Assembly: GCA_949282265.1 (NCBI GenBank)
Contig: CASDOZ010000002.1
Span: forward strand, 124,001 to 188,000
Direction: 5' to 3'
Length of the DNA: 64,000 bases
Source of the DNA: an uncultured Bacteroidales bacterium
Lineage (GTDB): Bacteria; Bacteroidota; Bacteroidia; Bacteroidales; Paludibacteraceae
Part shown: one piece after another, positions 1-10,053 of the stretch
Layout of the letters: every line of letters starts with the position of its first letter
Numbering within the stretch: the stretch's first letter is position 1
Position numbers and translations under genes: made by a program
The notes under the pieces: generated by a model
What the model saw: only the letters and a program-made list of their open reading frames with translations
Told to the model about the DNA's origin: nothing
Databases searched by the model: none

Positions 1-206
1 GTAAGCCGACGAAAAATAGTTATCAGCAACCGTCCATATCTGCTGCCTACTTGCAACCAGACATAAAAACAAGGTTTCCTGCCAAACAACCATTTTTGGG
101 GAACAACACATGCCTCTGATTCCAGAATATTCCCCTATTTTTCCCACACCCAGAATAAGGACTTAATCATTCATAAACAACGACATAGATAAAGACAAGA
201 CAGTAA
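1..206. other. intergenic stretch, nothing recognised
   Basis: No supported gene, RNA or repeat is visible here. It is AT-rich upstream DNA of the blaI-like gene, and its right end leads into the operator described at 207-265. A gene reaching in from the left edge cannot be excluded, but no ORF supports one. Confidence 0.5.
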
Positions 207-265
207 AACTATTTTTTTTAGTTATAAAACTACATATTTTAGTTGCTCGTGAAATATTTTTAGTT
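207..265. promoter_or_regulatory. putative BlaI/MecI-type operator, two dyads at 21-bp period
   Basis: Two 17-bp dyads share the form AACTA-N7-TAGTT, at 207-223 and 228-244, exactly 21 bp apart. A further TAGTT half-site at 261-265 keeps the same 21-bp step. The second dyad ends on the -33 region and the last half-site touches the -7 box (265-272), so a bound protein would cover the promoter. The gene directly downstream encodes a BlaI/MecI-family repressor, whose relatives bind short dyads in their own promoters. Autoregulation is therefore inferred; binding itself is not shown. Confidence 0.6.
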
Positions 266-272
266 ATCTTTG
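243..272 (+). promoter_or_regulatory. promoter of the blaI-like operon
   Basis: The -7 box TATCTTTG lies at 265-272, with TTG at 243-245 and a 19-base spacer, matching the Bacteroidota housekeeping promoter. It overlaps the proposed operator. Confidence 0.75.
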
Positions 273-291
273 CAGCGAGATTGATTTTAAA

Positions 292-657
292 ATGACAGTT
301 ATGGAAAAACTGACCAAAAAAGAAGAAGAACTGATGCAGTTCTTTTGGGCAAAAGGCGCATTGTTTGTCCGCGAATTAGTAAACCTGTATCCCGAACCGA
401 AACCGCATTTCAACACATTATCCACCATGGTGCGTACCTTGGAGTCAAAAGGCTACGTCGGACACAAAGCCTATGGAAGCACATACCAATATTACCCGCT
501 TGTCAGCAAGGAAGATTTCAAGAAATCGACATTGAAGAGCGTCATCAGCAAGTATTTTGCAAATTCCTACATGCAAGCCGTTTCCGCCTTGGTCGAAGAG
601 GAAAAAATATCCATTGAGGAACTAAAACAACTCATCTCGCAAATCGAAAAGAAATGA
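292..657 (+). CDS. BlaI/MecI/CopY-family transcriptional repressor
   Basis: This 121-residue protein has the family's usual length. Its N-terminal winged helix (about residues 5-75, beginning KLTKKEEELMQFFW) should bind operator DNA, and the short helical C-terminus should dimerise. In characterised relatives the repressor is inactivated by proteolysis triggered by a BlaR1/MecR1 membrane protease, and such a protease gene follows here with a 4-base overlap (ATGA). Two in-frame starts are possible, 292 and 301; the second begins at the conserved MEKLTKKE. No beta-lactamase lies nearby, so the controlled genes and the inducing signal are unknown. The family call is firm; any role in drug resistance is not supported. 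Confidence 0.88.
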   Translation: MTVMEKLTKKEEELMQFFWAKGALFVRELVNLYPEPKPHFNTLSTMVRTLESKGYVGHKAYGSTYQYYPLVSKEDFKKSTLKSVISKYFANSYMQAVSALVEEEKISIEELKQLISQIEKK

Positions 658-1955
658 ACGCCGAAACGTTTTTACTGTATAATCTGAAAGTCGCCGGTTG
701 CCTGATTGTTTTCTACCTGCTTTTCAAAATCCTGGTCAGCCGGGAGACTTACCACAAGTTGAACCGTGCACTGTTGCTGTTGGGGACATTGTCGGCTTTT
801 ATCCTGCCGGTATGCCGCATCACCATTTACACGGAGACGCCGGAAACAGCATTCATTACCATCGACGGCCTGACCGCAACACTTGCCGAACCGGACAGAC
901 AATTCCCGTGGGCTGTATTATTCCTTGCGGTTTATTGCCTCGGTTGCGCGGCCACCGTCGGGATGCTGATTTATTCTCTGCTGCGCGTGCGAGCCATCTC
1001 CCACAAGGGACGGCAAATCACACTTCCAGACGGGGTCACACTCGTGCTGACAGCAGATTCGACCGCACCGTTCAGCAATATGAAAACCATTGTCATGTCC
1101 GAAGCGGACTATGCTGCAAACGGACAGGAGATATTGATACACGAATACGCGCATATTCGCGGGTATCATTCCGCAGATTTGCTGTTGTTCAACATGTTAA
1201 GCTGCCTGCAATGGTTCAACCCGGCCATCTGGCTGCTCAAAAACGAGTTGTGCGCCGTGCACGAATACGAGGCCGACGCCACCGTACTGAAACAAGGCAT
1301 CAATGCAAAACAATATCAACTCTTATTAATTGAAAAAGCTGTCGGCAAGAGGTGGTTTTCTGTCGCCAACAGCTTCAATCACAGCAAACTTAAAAACAGA
1401 ATCACTATGATGTTACGAAAAGAATCTTCAAAATGGGCACATGTCAAGGCACTTTACATTCTGCCCGTCATCTGTGCCGAACTGCTATTGTTCGCACAGA
1501 CCTCATGCACGTCCGAAACCGCGGACAAAGATAGCGAAAAAACACAAACGGAAGAAACGGTTGTTGCAGCCAATACAGAAACTGCTCCAGCAGAGGTCAT
1601 TGAAAATCAAGAATTTGTTGGAGCGGCATTTGAAATGGAGGAAATTTACACTGTTGTAGAGCAAATGCCTGAATTTCCGGGAGGACAAGACAAACTGTTC
1701 CAATATCTCAAGGAAAATATAAAATATCCTGACGATGCGGAAAAGGCCGGCCTTGAAGGACGTGTCATTTGCCAGTTTGTTGTGGACAAAGATGGCTCTA
1801 TTACAGACATTAATGTAATAAAAAGCATTAACGAAAGTCTGGACAAGGAAGCCGTCCGCGTTATCAAGGCCATGCCCAAATGGAAACCCGGCAAAATGAA
1901 AGGCGAGGCTGTACGCGTCAAATTCACCATCCCGATTTCGTTCAGGCTAAAATAA
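654..1955 (+). CDS. M56 (BlaR1-like) membrane metallopeptidase with TonB C-terminal domain
   Basis: The 433-residue protein has hydrophobic segments near residues 7-29, 38-58 and 86-110, then a cytoplasmic zinc protease domain with HEYAH at 163-167 and a downstream HEYEAD at 203-208 that supplies the third ligand. Another membrane segment lies near 265-283. After an acidic linker, residues 335-433 form a TonB C-terminal-like domain (conserved start MPEFPGGQ). This M56 plus TonB-C layout is common in Bacteroidota. By analogy with BlaR1 it should sense an envelope signal and cleave the co-encoded repressor. The TonB-like part would be periplasmic and may be the sensor; it lacks the usual TonB N-terminus, so an energising role is less likely. 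Confidence 0.88.
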   Translation: MNAETFLLYNLKVAGCLIVFYLLFKILVSRETYHKLNRALLLLGTLSAFILPVCRITIYTETPETAFITIDGLTATLAEPDRQFPWAVLFLAVYCLGCAATVGMLIYSLLRVRAISHKGRQITLPDGVTLVLTADSTAPFSNMKTIVMSEADYAANGQEILIHEYAHIRGYHSADLLLFNMLSCLQWFNPAIWLLKNELCAVHEYEADATVLKQGINAKQYQLLLIEKAVGKRWFSVANSFNHSKLKNRITMMLRKESSKWAHVKALYILPVICAELLLFAQTSCTSETADKDSEKTQTEETVVAANTETAPAEVIENQEFVGAAFEMEEIYTVVEQMPEFPGGQDKLFQYLKENIKYPDDAEKAGLEGRVICQFVVDKDGSITDINVIKSINESLDKEAVRVIKAMPKWKPGKMKGEAVRVKFTIPISFRLK

Positions 1956-1986
1956 AATCCCATTGTTTTGTACTGATGCACCTATA

Positions 1987-2014
1987 AAATCCCTGCTCCA
2001 ACAGGGATTTTTTT
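1987..2014 (+). terminator. intrinsic terminator after the M56 gene
   Basis: AATCCCTG and CAGGGATT pair around the loop CTCCAA, followed by a run of seven T. Confidence 0.85.
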
Positions 2015-2052
2015 ATGATAATCCACCACAGCCATACTTTTTACCAATCGCA

Positions 2053-2084
2053 TTTGCGCATCTCTATTTTAGTACGTATTTTTG
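2053..2084 (+). promoter_or_regulatory. promoter of the deacetylase-glycosyltransferase operon
   Basis: TTTG (2053-2056), a 20-base spacer and TATTTTTG (2077-2084) form a full Bacteroidota promoter. Only four bases separate it from the ATG at 2089, so the transcript is predicted to be leaderless or nearly so. Confidence 0.75.
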
Positions 2085-2088
2085 TGCT

Positions 2089-3411
2089 ATGCTTTCCGAA
2101 CAAACACTGACATACCTGCTTTCGTTCATGCTTCGGCAACCGCCACACGCTTCCTGGATTGGCTACACGGCCGACAGCAGCCGGTTTGCAAACTATCGTA
2201 TCGTCATTGTTCCCAGCATGTTTTTCACACCCGGCTGTTTCGGCAGAGCCATATCACGCCCTACCCTGCCTTTGCAAGAACTTGAAGGCGTCCCGATTTT
2301 GTTCGGCAAACCTGTGATTGAACAACAAGAAAACACAATCATCCTTTACGCGGACCTGGTGGCCAGCGCATTTTTCCTGCTGTCTCGCTACGAAGAAACC
2401 ATCTGCCCGCAACGCGACCGACACGGACGCTTCCCCGGCAAAGACAGCATCCTCTATCTGCATGGTTGCCTTGACAGGCCGATTGTAGATGAATACGGCA
2501 GGCTGCTGCGCCGTCTATTGCGTGAGACCGGCGTGGAAATCGCCGAACCGGCAAGCGGTTTTTCACATATCTACCTGACACACGATGCCGACAAGATTGA
2601 GCAATACAGGAATATCCGAGGTTTCTGCGGCGGCGTCATGCGGGCACTTCACCCACTGCGGAGAAACAGCCTGGAATCATTGGCACAAGTGTTCAGATCC
2701 GCTTTATTGAATATCAACAACGATCCGTTATACACTTTTCCGTGGCTGTTCGAGCAAAACCGCAAACTGCCGGCTGCGACTGGAATCGTCTTTGTCAAAG
2801 CAGGCAAATCCGACATACCCGAGGACCAACCTTGCTACGATTTACGCAGCAACGATGTCCAGATGTTAATCAGGCTTTGCCGGGAAAACGGTGTACAGAT
2901 AGGACTGCACACCAGCTATCTTGCCGGAGAACATCCCGAATTTATCGCCACGGAAAAGCAACGGCTTGCAACAGCTATCCAAACCGACGTTACAGCCAAC
3001 CGCCATCATTTCCTGCGCTCATGTGAGCCTGGTTGCATGAGGGCATTACCTGATGCCGGAATCACAGACGACTTTACCATGGGTTATGCCGATGTAGCCG
3101 GTTTCCGACTCGGCACATGCCATGCCGTCAGATGGATTGACCCGAAAACAAAGGAATTGACCGCCCTGACATTGCACCCCATGACCGTAATGGATGGCAC
3201 ATTAAACGGCAAACAATACATGAATCTGGATTATGAGCAAGCTCTGGACTATTGTCAGAAACTTATTGCGGAAGTGAAAAAACATGGCGGGGAAATTGTT
3301 TTGCTATGGCACAACAGCAGCATTGGCGGTCTGGAAAAAAACTACCACAAACAATTGTATCTGGAACTCATACAAGAATTGCACAATGAAACATCTGCTG
3401 CTGATAACTGA
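2089..3411 (+). CDS. polysaccharide deacetylase-like protein (DUF7033 type)
   Basis: I chose the ATG at 2089 (MLSEQTLTYLL), giving 440 residues, because the longer reading frame would begin inside the preceding terminator. The protein resembles Bacteroidota NodB-fold carbohydrate esterases. THDAD (near residue 163) fits the metal-binding Asp pair region, and HTSYLAGEH and RHHFLR fit later active-site loops. No signal peptide is seen, so it probably acts in the cytoplasm on a lipid-linked or nucleotide-linked sugar. It overlaps the next glycosyltransferase gene by 26 bases and a second follows, suggesting a small glycan-assembly operon. The substrate cannot be read from the sequence. Confidence 0.72.
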   Translation: MLSEQTLTYLLSFMLRQPPHASWIGYTADSSRFANYRIVIVPSMFFTPGCFGRAISRPTLPLQELEGVPILFGKPVIEQQENTIILYADLVASAFFLLSRYEETICPQRDRHGRFPGKDSILYLHGCLDRPIVDEYGRLLRRLLRETGVEIAEPASGFSHIYLTHDADKIEQYRNIRGFCGGVMRALHPLRRNSLESLAQVFRSALLNINNDPLYTFPWLFEQNRKLPAATGIVFVKAGKSDIPEDQPCYDLRSNDVQMLIRLCRENGVQIGLHTSYLAGEHPEFIATEKQRLATAIQTDVTANRHHFLRSCEPGCMRALPDAGITDDFTMGYADVAGFRLGTCHAVRWIDPKTKELTALTLHPMTVMDGTLNGKQYMNLDYEQALDYCQKLIAEVKKHGGEIVLLWHNSSIGGLEKNYHKQLYLELIQELHNETSAADN

Positions 3412-4609
3412 CGCGTTTCCACCGGATTTTGCTCCGCGTATGGGTTATTTGTGCAAATATCTGCCGGAAGACTGGCAAGTAACTGTTTATACGGAACAAT
3501 TTGGCGAAAGCCATTTCACATTGCCAATGCCACCACGTGTGGAAGTCCACCGCATAAAATATTACCACTTTCAAAATACCTGTTGGGCAAAACCAGAATA
3601 CGCATTCAAACACATACTGAACCTGATTTTTACATACAAAGACCGCTATTTCTGGCAGCGTGCCAAAACAGGAATCATGCATCAGCATTATGATACCGTA
3701 TTGTGCAGCACGTTTTATACATTCCCGTTACTTTTTGCCCACAAGGCCGCAAAGACATTAGGTATTCCGCTCATTGCCGATTTGCGCGACATTATGGAAC
3801 AATATCCGCAACCGGGAAATTTCTCAGAACAGTTGCGCCTTTGGGGCAAAGGACGACGCATAAACACTTGGCGGCGCAACCGTGTTTTACGCTCCGCCAA
3901 TGCCTTGACAACCGTATCACCATGGCACGTAAGCATATTAAAGGCCTACAATCCGAACATCGAACTTATTTACAACGGATATGACAGCACGCTGTTTTAT
4001 CCCATGGATGTGCAAGTTCAAACATTCAACATTATATATACAGGCCGCATGTTGGAAAATAATTTACGCAATCCAGAATTACTGTTCCAAGCCTTACAGG
4101 AATTACAAGCTGAACAGACAGGATTGTTTGCCGACTTGCGTTTGCATTGGTACACCGACAAACAAACACAAACCACATTGCGGCAAAAATACGCTGACAT
4201 ATTTCCGGCACAAACGTTCGTATTCCATGATTTTGTTACGCCGGAAAAAGTCCCGGGCATCCTGCACAATGCATCCATTGTGCTTGTCCTGGCCAATAGA
4301 ACCACCGCCAACGGGCCTCACGGCATAATGACTACCAAATTTTTTGAGGCATTGGGGGTAGAAAAACCTGTGCTTTGCGTCCGTAGCGATGAAGCCTGCC
4401 TGGCCGAAACCATGCAAAAAACAAACGCAGGACTTGCTGCAACCGACACAGCCGGGATAAGAACATTCATCTTGGAAAAATATGCCGAATGGAAGCACAA
4501 CGGTTTCACACGGCAAACTGTCAATATGGCGGAGAAAAAAAAATTCTGCCGCGAACAACAAGCACAACAATTTACCGAATTGCTTGACAAAATCTGCCAC
4601 GAAAAATAA
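3386..4609 (+). CDS. glycosyltransferase, GT4-like (GT-B fold)
   Basis: The start at 3386 (MKHLLLITDAFPPD) lies inside the 3' end of the upstream gene, which is usual for translational coupling; the protein is 407 residues. The N-terminal Rossmann-like half carries the ITDAFPPDFAPR loop typical of GT4 enzymes. The second half has IIYTGRM and then HGIMTTKFFEALGVEKPVL, corresponding to the nucleotide-sugar binding EX7E region. No membrane segment is evident. It should transfer a sugar from a nucleotide donor to an envelope glycan; donor and acceptor are unknown. Confidence 0.8.
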   Translation: MKHLLLITDAFPPDFAPRMGYLCKYLPEDWQVTVYTEQFGESHFTLPMPPRVEVHRIKYYHFQNTCWAKPEYAFKHILNLIFTYKDRYFWQRAKTGIMHQHYDTVLCSTFYTFPLLFAHKAAKTLGIPLIADLRDIMEQYPQPGNFSEQLRLWGKGRRINTWRRNRVLRSANALTTVSPWHVSILKAYNPNIELIYNGYDSTLFYPMDVQVQTFNIIYTGRMLENNLRNPELLFQALQELQAEQTGLFADLRLHWYTDKQTQTTLRQKYADIFPAQTFVFHDFVTPEKVPGILHNASIVLVLANRTTANGPHGIMTTKFFEALGVEKPVLCVRSDEACLAETMQKTNAGLAATDTAGIRTFILEKYAEWKHNGFTRQTVNMAEKKKFCREQQAQQFTELLDKICHEK

Positions 4610-4613
4610 CAAC

Positions 4614-5483
4614 ATGCTCTCAATCCTGATACCTACATATAATTACGATTGCACCCAACTGGTCATGGATTTGCGACGGCAAGCCAAAGATGCCGCAATT
4701 CGATATGAAATCATTGTCATGGATGATGCATCTGCAACTTGCAAAGAAGCAAACCAGGACATAAACAATTTACCACATTGCCAATACATTGAATTGGCTG
4801 AAAACATAGGACGTTCCCGCATCCGTAACCGATTGGCCGATATGGCCAAATACAACTCCTTACTGTTTATGGATTGCGATGCTGCCGTCTGTAAATCTGA
4901 CTTTATTTCCGCATACCTGCCGTATTGCAAAAATCAAAGCCAGGTAGTTATCGGCGGAACCGCTTATGACCCAAACGAAACAAATCCGGCATACAGTTTA
5001 CGGCTGACATACGGGCTAAAAAGAGAAGGAAATCAAAATTATGGCGGTTGCTTCACCACCTTCAATTTCATGATACCACATAAAATTTTCAACCTTATCC
5101 GTTTCGATGAAAACATACATGGTTATGGGCATGAAGACACACTATTTGGCATCCGCCTTATTGAAAAACAAATTCCCATAATACGCATAAATAATCCATT
5201 GATACACAAAGGGCTGGATACAAACAAAATATTTCTTCAAAAAACAGAGATAGCCAATGCCAATTTATTGAAGTTATACAGGGAAACAAAACAACCTGAA
5301 CTACCTGCAACATCCAAATTATTACGCACATATCTGAATTTGCCAACCCATATCCATTGGTTTATAGGCATCGCATTCCGTTTATTCAGACCGCTGATGA
5401 CAAAACAACTATGCAGCAAAAGGCCATCATTGTTCCTGTTTGATTGCTACAAACTCGGACATTTGTGTTCCCTTAAACAATAA
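4614..5483 (+). CDS. glycosyltransferase family 2
   Basis: Starting at 4614, four bases after the preceding stop, the protein is 289 residues. It opens with the GT-A signature SILIPTYNYD, followed by IIVMDDAS (donor nucleotide binding) and FMDCDAAV, the DXD-like metal site near residue 90. The segment GYGHEDTLFGIRL near residue 170 matches the catalytic-base ED region of GT2 enzymes. There are no clear membrane helices. It completes the three-gene glycan operon begun at 2089. Specificity is unknown. Confidence 0.85.
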   Translation: MLSILIPTYNYDCTQLVMDLRRQAKDAAIRYEIIVMDDASATCKEANQDINNLPHCQYIELAENIGRSRIRNRLADMAKYNSLLFMDCDAAVCKSDFISAYLPYCKNQSQVVIGGTAYDPNETNPAYSLRLTYGLKREGNQNYGGCFTTFNFMIPHKIFNLIRFDENIHGYGHEDTLFGIRLIEKQIPIIRINNPLIHKGLDTNKIFLQKTEIANANLLKLYRETKQPELPATSKLLRTYLNLPTHIHWFIGIAFRLFRPLMTKQLCSKRPSLFLFDCYKLGHLCSLKQ

Positions 5484-5577
5484 CCACTCCACACGCCTGC
5501 CATATTGTCATAATCCCATTTTGGCACGCATTATGTAAAAGGACGCCGCGAAAACATTACGAAATTCGCATCGCAAT

Positions 5578-6021
5578 ATGAAAAAAAACGTATTTTTATC
5601 AGTAGCTTGTCTGGCAAGTCTGATGTTTTTAGGTTCGTGCAACAGTTCCAAGAATATGGCAGCCATTGCCAAAGACTTCAACAGTTCATGGAATGTGACC
5701 AGCATTAACGACACCCTGAATTTCACAAACGACAATCTAGAAAAAGTTCCGACCTTGAATTTCAATTGGGAGGAAAAACGTGTAAGCGGAAAAACTGGCT
5801 GCAACAGTTATTTTGCAACGTTTGAAGTCCCAGCCAAAGACACCATCAAATTCAGTAACGCAGGCGCTACAAAAATGTTTTGCATAGAAAGCATGTACAT
5901 AGAAGATGCTTTTCTCGGAACTTTCAACAAAGTGGTAAAATACTCCATTAACAAACGTACGCTTCGCCTTTATGACGAAAACAACAATTTGTTGATTGAA
6001 GCGAACAAAACACAACAATAA
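5578..6021 (+). CDS. META-domain (HslJ-like) lipoprotein
   Basis: The 147-residue protein has a lipoprotein signal peptide with lipobox FLGSC (Cys21). Residues 35-143 look like a META domain: a start around [10 protein letters not shown], the motif [14 protein letters not shown], and a later [10 protein letters not shown] where family members carry an ATRMAC-like motif. META/HslJ proteins are envelope proteins of unclear function, some induced by heat or antibiotics. The gene ends 38 bases before groES with no terminator between, so read-through into the chaperonin genes is possible. No standard -7 box is seen upstream. Confidence 0.8.
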   Translation: MKKNVFLSVACLASLMFLGSCNSSKNMAAIAKDFNSSWNVTSINDTLNFTNDNLEKVPTLNFNWEEKRVSGKTGCNSYFATFEVPAKDTIKFSNAGATKMFCIESMYIEDAFLGTFNKVVKYSINKRTLRLYDENNNLLIEANKTQQ

Positions 6022-6059
6022 ACACACAATCACAAACATTAAATAAAAAACATAAAGTC

Positions 6060-7996
<1,937 letters not shown>

Positions 7997-8023
7997 TTTC
8001 TTCAAAACAGCAATAAATTCCGG

Positions 8024-8062
8024 ACGGGATTTTCGGGGAAACCTGAAAATCCCGTTTTTTTT
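8024..8062 (+). terminator. intrinsic terminator of groESL
   Basis: ACGGGATTTTC (8024-8034) pairs perfectly with GAAAATCCCGT (8045-8055), followed by eight T. Only two bases separate the T-run from the -7 box of the next promoter. Confidence 0.92.
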
Positions 8063-8064
8063 AA

Positions 8065-8072
8065 TACCTTTG
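8065..8072 (+). promoter_or_regulatory. -7 box of aroE
   Basis: TACCTTTG ends five bases before the aroE ATG, which would place the transcription start at or next to the start codon. No good -33 TTTG is present, because that region is the terminator stem. Confidence 0.6.
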
Positions 8073-8077
8073 CGCGC

Positions 8078-8815
8078 ATGAAACATTTCGGGTTAATCGG
8101 ATTCCCGTTAGGGCATTCATTTTCAAAAAAATACTTTACGCAAAAATTTTCCGACGAGAAAATCGATGCATCATACGAGCTGTACGAACTGGAAAACATA
8201 CAAAATTTCCCGCAGCTTGTACAACAAATCGATTTTTCCGGCCTGAACGTTACGATTCCATACAAAGAACAAATCATTCCGTTTCTGGACGAGCTGGACG
8301 ATACAGCCAGAGCCATCGGTGCAGTCAACGTCATCAAATTCAGCCGAACCGGGAACCAAATACACCTGAAAGGCTACAACTCGGATGCCATCGGTTTCTT
8401 GGAATCCATACGCCCACATATTAAGCCGTGGCATCAGGAAGCCCTGATTTTGGGTACAGGCGGCGCATCCAAAGCCATCAAATACGGTCTGGAACAAATG
8501 GGCATAATGTCCACTTTTGTATCACGGACGGCAAAACCAGGTATGCTGACATACAGCCAGCTACTGCCGGAAACCATAGAAGCGCATACGCTGATTGTCA
8601 ATGCGACGCCGCTCGGCACATTCCCGAAAACGGATGAATGCCCCGATATTCCTTACCATTGCCTCGGTCCGAAACACTTGTTGTTCGATGTGGTATACAA
8701 TCCGGGAAAAACACTATTTTTGCAGCGGGCGGAACAACAAGGTTGTACTATTGTAAATGGCTCTGGAATGTTAACCGGACAAGCAATCGCCGCTTGGAAC
8801 ATTTGGAATTCTTAA
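8078..8815 (+). CDS. aroE: shikimate dehydrogenase
   Basis: The 245-residue protein has the AroE start FGLIGFPLGHSFSKKYF for shikimate binding, NVTIPYK with the catalytic Lys (near residue 65), NVIKF, the nucleotide-binding GTGGASKA (near residue 128), and the closing motif NGSGMLTGQA. It reduces 3-dehydroshikimate to shikimate with NADPH. It is slightly shorter than E. coli AroE (272), as is common in Bacteroidota. Together with the DAHP synthase gene at 36096 it belongs to the aromatic pathway, though the two are not linked in one operon. Confidence 0.95.
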   Translation: MKHFGLIGFPLGHSFSKKYFTQKFSDEKIDASYELYELENIQNFPQLVQQIDFSGLNVTIPYKEQIIPFLDELDDTARAIGAVNVIKFSRTGNQIHLKGYNSDAIGFLESIRPHIKPWHQEALILGTGGASKAIKYGLEQMGIMSTFVSRTAKPGMLTYSQLLPETIEAHTLIVNATPLGTFPKTDECPDIPYHCLGPKHLLFDVVYNPGKTLFLQRAEQQGCTIVNGSGMLTGQAIAAWNIWNS

Positions 8816-8833
8816 ACACCAAAATTGATAGTT

Positions 8834-9883
8834 ATGAAACACAAATTTTTCATTTATCCGATTATCGCACTATTTTTCGCGTGTTCGATTCCGGCTATGC
8901 AGGCACAAACCGTCATGGAGGGCGAAAGCGCCATTGTATATGCCATGCCGAAAGTGGTTTTCGGATTTGAAATCGAATACGAAAAACAAACTCAGGAAGT
9001 CGGTATATTTTACCAATACTCCGAACGCTATTTGGGCACAAAAAACGTCATAACCGAAAACAAAACCGTTTATACAATCAAAAACATACGGTTGCTGACA
9101 AAAACCATTGCTGATGAAAACCGGAAATATAAAATCATACCGGACAAAAACCTGCTGAACTGCTATGTAACCCTGGACAAGAAAGGGATTTTATGTGCCA
9201 TTAATGATGATGCCCCCGTAAGCAAACCCCGGCAAGAAAAGAACTTGCCGGTTACTAACCCGAAACCGGCCGGGCCTTCCCTTATGCCTCTGGGCGAAGA
9301 ACAAATGTTTGCCAATTCAATTGCCAAAATGGCCGAAGGTACAGCCAAACAGATTTACCGCATACGCGAAAGCCGCATCAACATTCTTTCCGGCGATGTT
9401 GACCAACTGCCGGCTGACGGACTTTCGTTCCAGACCGTATTGGACGAAATGGCCAAAACAGAAAAGGAATTATGCGAATTGTTCATCGGCAAGACAACAA
9501 CCGAAACATTACGGGAAATAATCGAAATAACGCCTACGGATGATGTAAACCAATCCATCCTGGCACGTTTTTCTGCACATAGCGGTATTGTACCCATAAA
9601 TGATTTAGGAGGCACACCGATTTTCCTGAGCATAAAAGCCAACAAGCAAAAATATCTGCCGCAAGACGAAAAAGCCAAACAGCAACCTGCCGCATTATTC
9701 TATAACCTGCCTGGTTCTGCCAAAGTGACCGTATCACAAGGACAAACCGTTTATGTGAACAAGGAAGTTACGGTGCCACAATTCGGCATCAGCGTTCCGC
9801 TGCCGGTTGAATTGTTCATCAAGTCGGATGTCAAGCTCCAGTTTGACCCGAAAACCGGCGCTTTGCTGAAAATAGAAAAATAG
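8834..9883 (+). CDS. DUF4831-family exported protein
   Basis: I prefer the start at 8834 (MKHKFFIYPIIALFF) because it gives a clean signal peptide ending SIPAMQA; the upstream ATG at 8825 adds only three residues. The mature protein of about 325 residues resembles DUF4831, a Bacteroidota family of unknown function. Visible features are the N-terminal segment PKVVFGFEIEYEK and a C-terminal PQFGISVPLPVELF. It lies 18 bases after aroE and may be cotranscribed with it. Location is inferred to be the periplasm or outer membrane. Confidence 0.75.
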   Translation: MKHKFFIYPIIALFFACSIPAMQAQTVMEGESAIVYAMPKVVFGFEIEYEKQTQEVGIFYQYSERYLGTKNVITENKTVYTIKNIRLLTKTIADENRKYKIIPDKNLLNCYVTLDKKGILCAINDDAPVSKPRQEKNLPVTNPKPAGPSLMPLGEEQMFANSIAKMAEGTAKQIYRIRESRINILSGDVDQLPADGLSFQTVLDEMAKTEKELCELFIGKTTTETLREIIEITPTDDVNQSILARFSAHSGIVPINDLGGTPIFLSIKANKQKYLPQDEKAKQQPAALFYNLPGSAKVTVSQGQTVYVNKEVTVPQFGISVPLPVELFIKSDVKLQFDPKTGALLKIEK

Positions 9884-9911
9884 GACCTTTGCAAAACCAA
9901 TGCAAAAAACT

Positions 9912-9954
9912 TTACGGGCATCCGATATATGAAATCAGATGCCCGTAATTTTTA
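9912..9954 (+). terminator. intrinsic terminator after the DUF4831 gene
   Basis: TTACGGGCATC and GATGCCCGTAA form a perfect 11-bp stem, followed by five T. Confidence 0.9.
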
Positions 9955-9996
9955 TAATGCCCCAACAAGCTGTTCTTATTCCCTTCCCATTGAGAG

Positions 9997-10032
9997 AAAA
10001 AAAGATGCGCCCCTGAAGGGTTTCTGGGGCGT
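9997..10032 (-). terminator. intrinsic terminator of the S9 peptidase operon
   Basis: Read on the minus strand, a GC-rich stem (ACGCCCC with GGGGCGC, plus strand 10007-10032) is followed by a run of seven T. A second perfect dyad, AATCGCTT/AAGCGATT at 10034-10055, overlaps the stop codon. Confidence 0.8.
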
Positions 10033-10053
10033 AAATCGCTTTCAAAGAAGCGA

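Noticed and set aside
292-1955. A beta-lactam resistance locus
   Set aside because: The repressor and protease families match, but no beta-lactamase or penicillin-binding protein gene is nearby.
1963-2088. The longer N-terminus of the deacetylase frame, starting at 1963
   Set aside because: It would begin before the upstream terminator and include it; a full promoter directly precedes the ATG at 2089.
5522-5535. A sigma-54-like sequence (TGGCAC followed by ATGT) upstream of the META-domain gene
   Set aside because: The -12 half lacks the required GC and no activator site is visible; chance resemblance is more likely.
5509-5535. The CATAAT/ATTATG dyad after the GT2 gene as a terminator
   Set aside because: The stem is short and AT-rich and no T-run follows.
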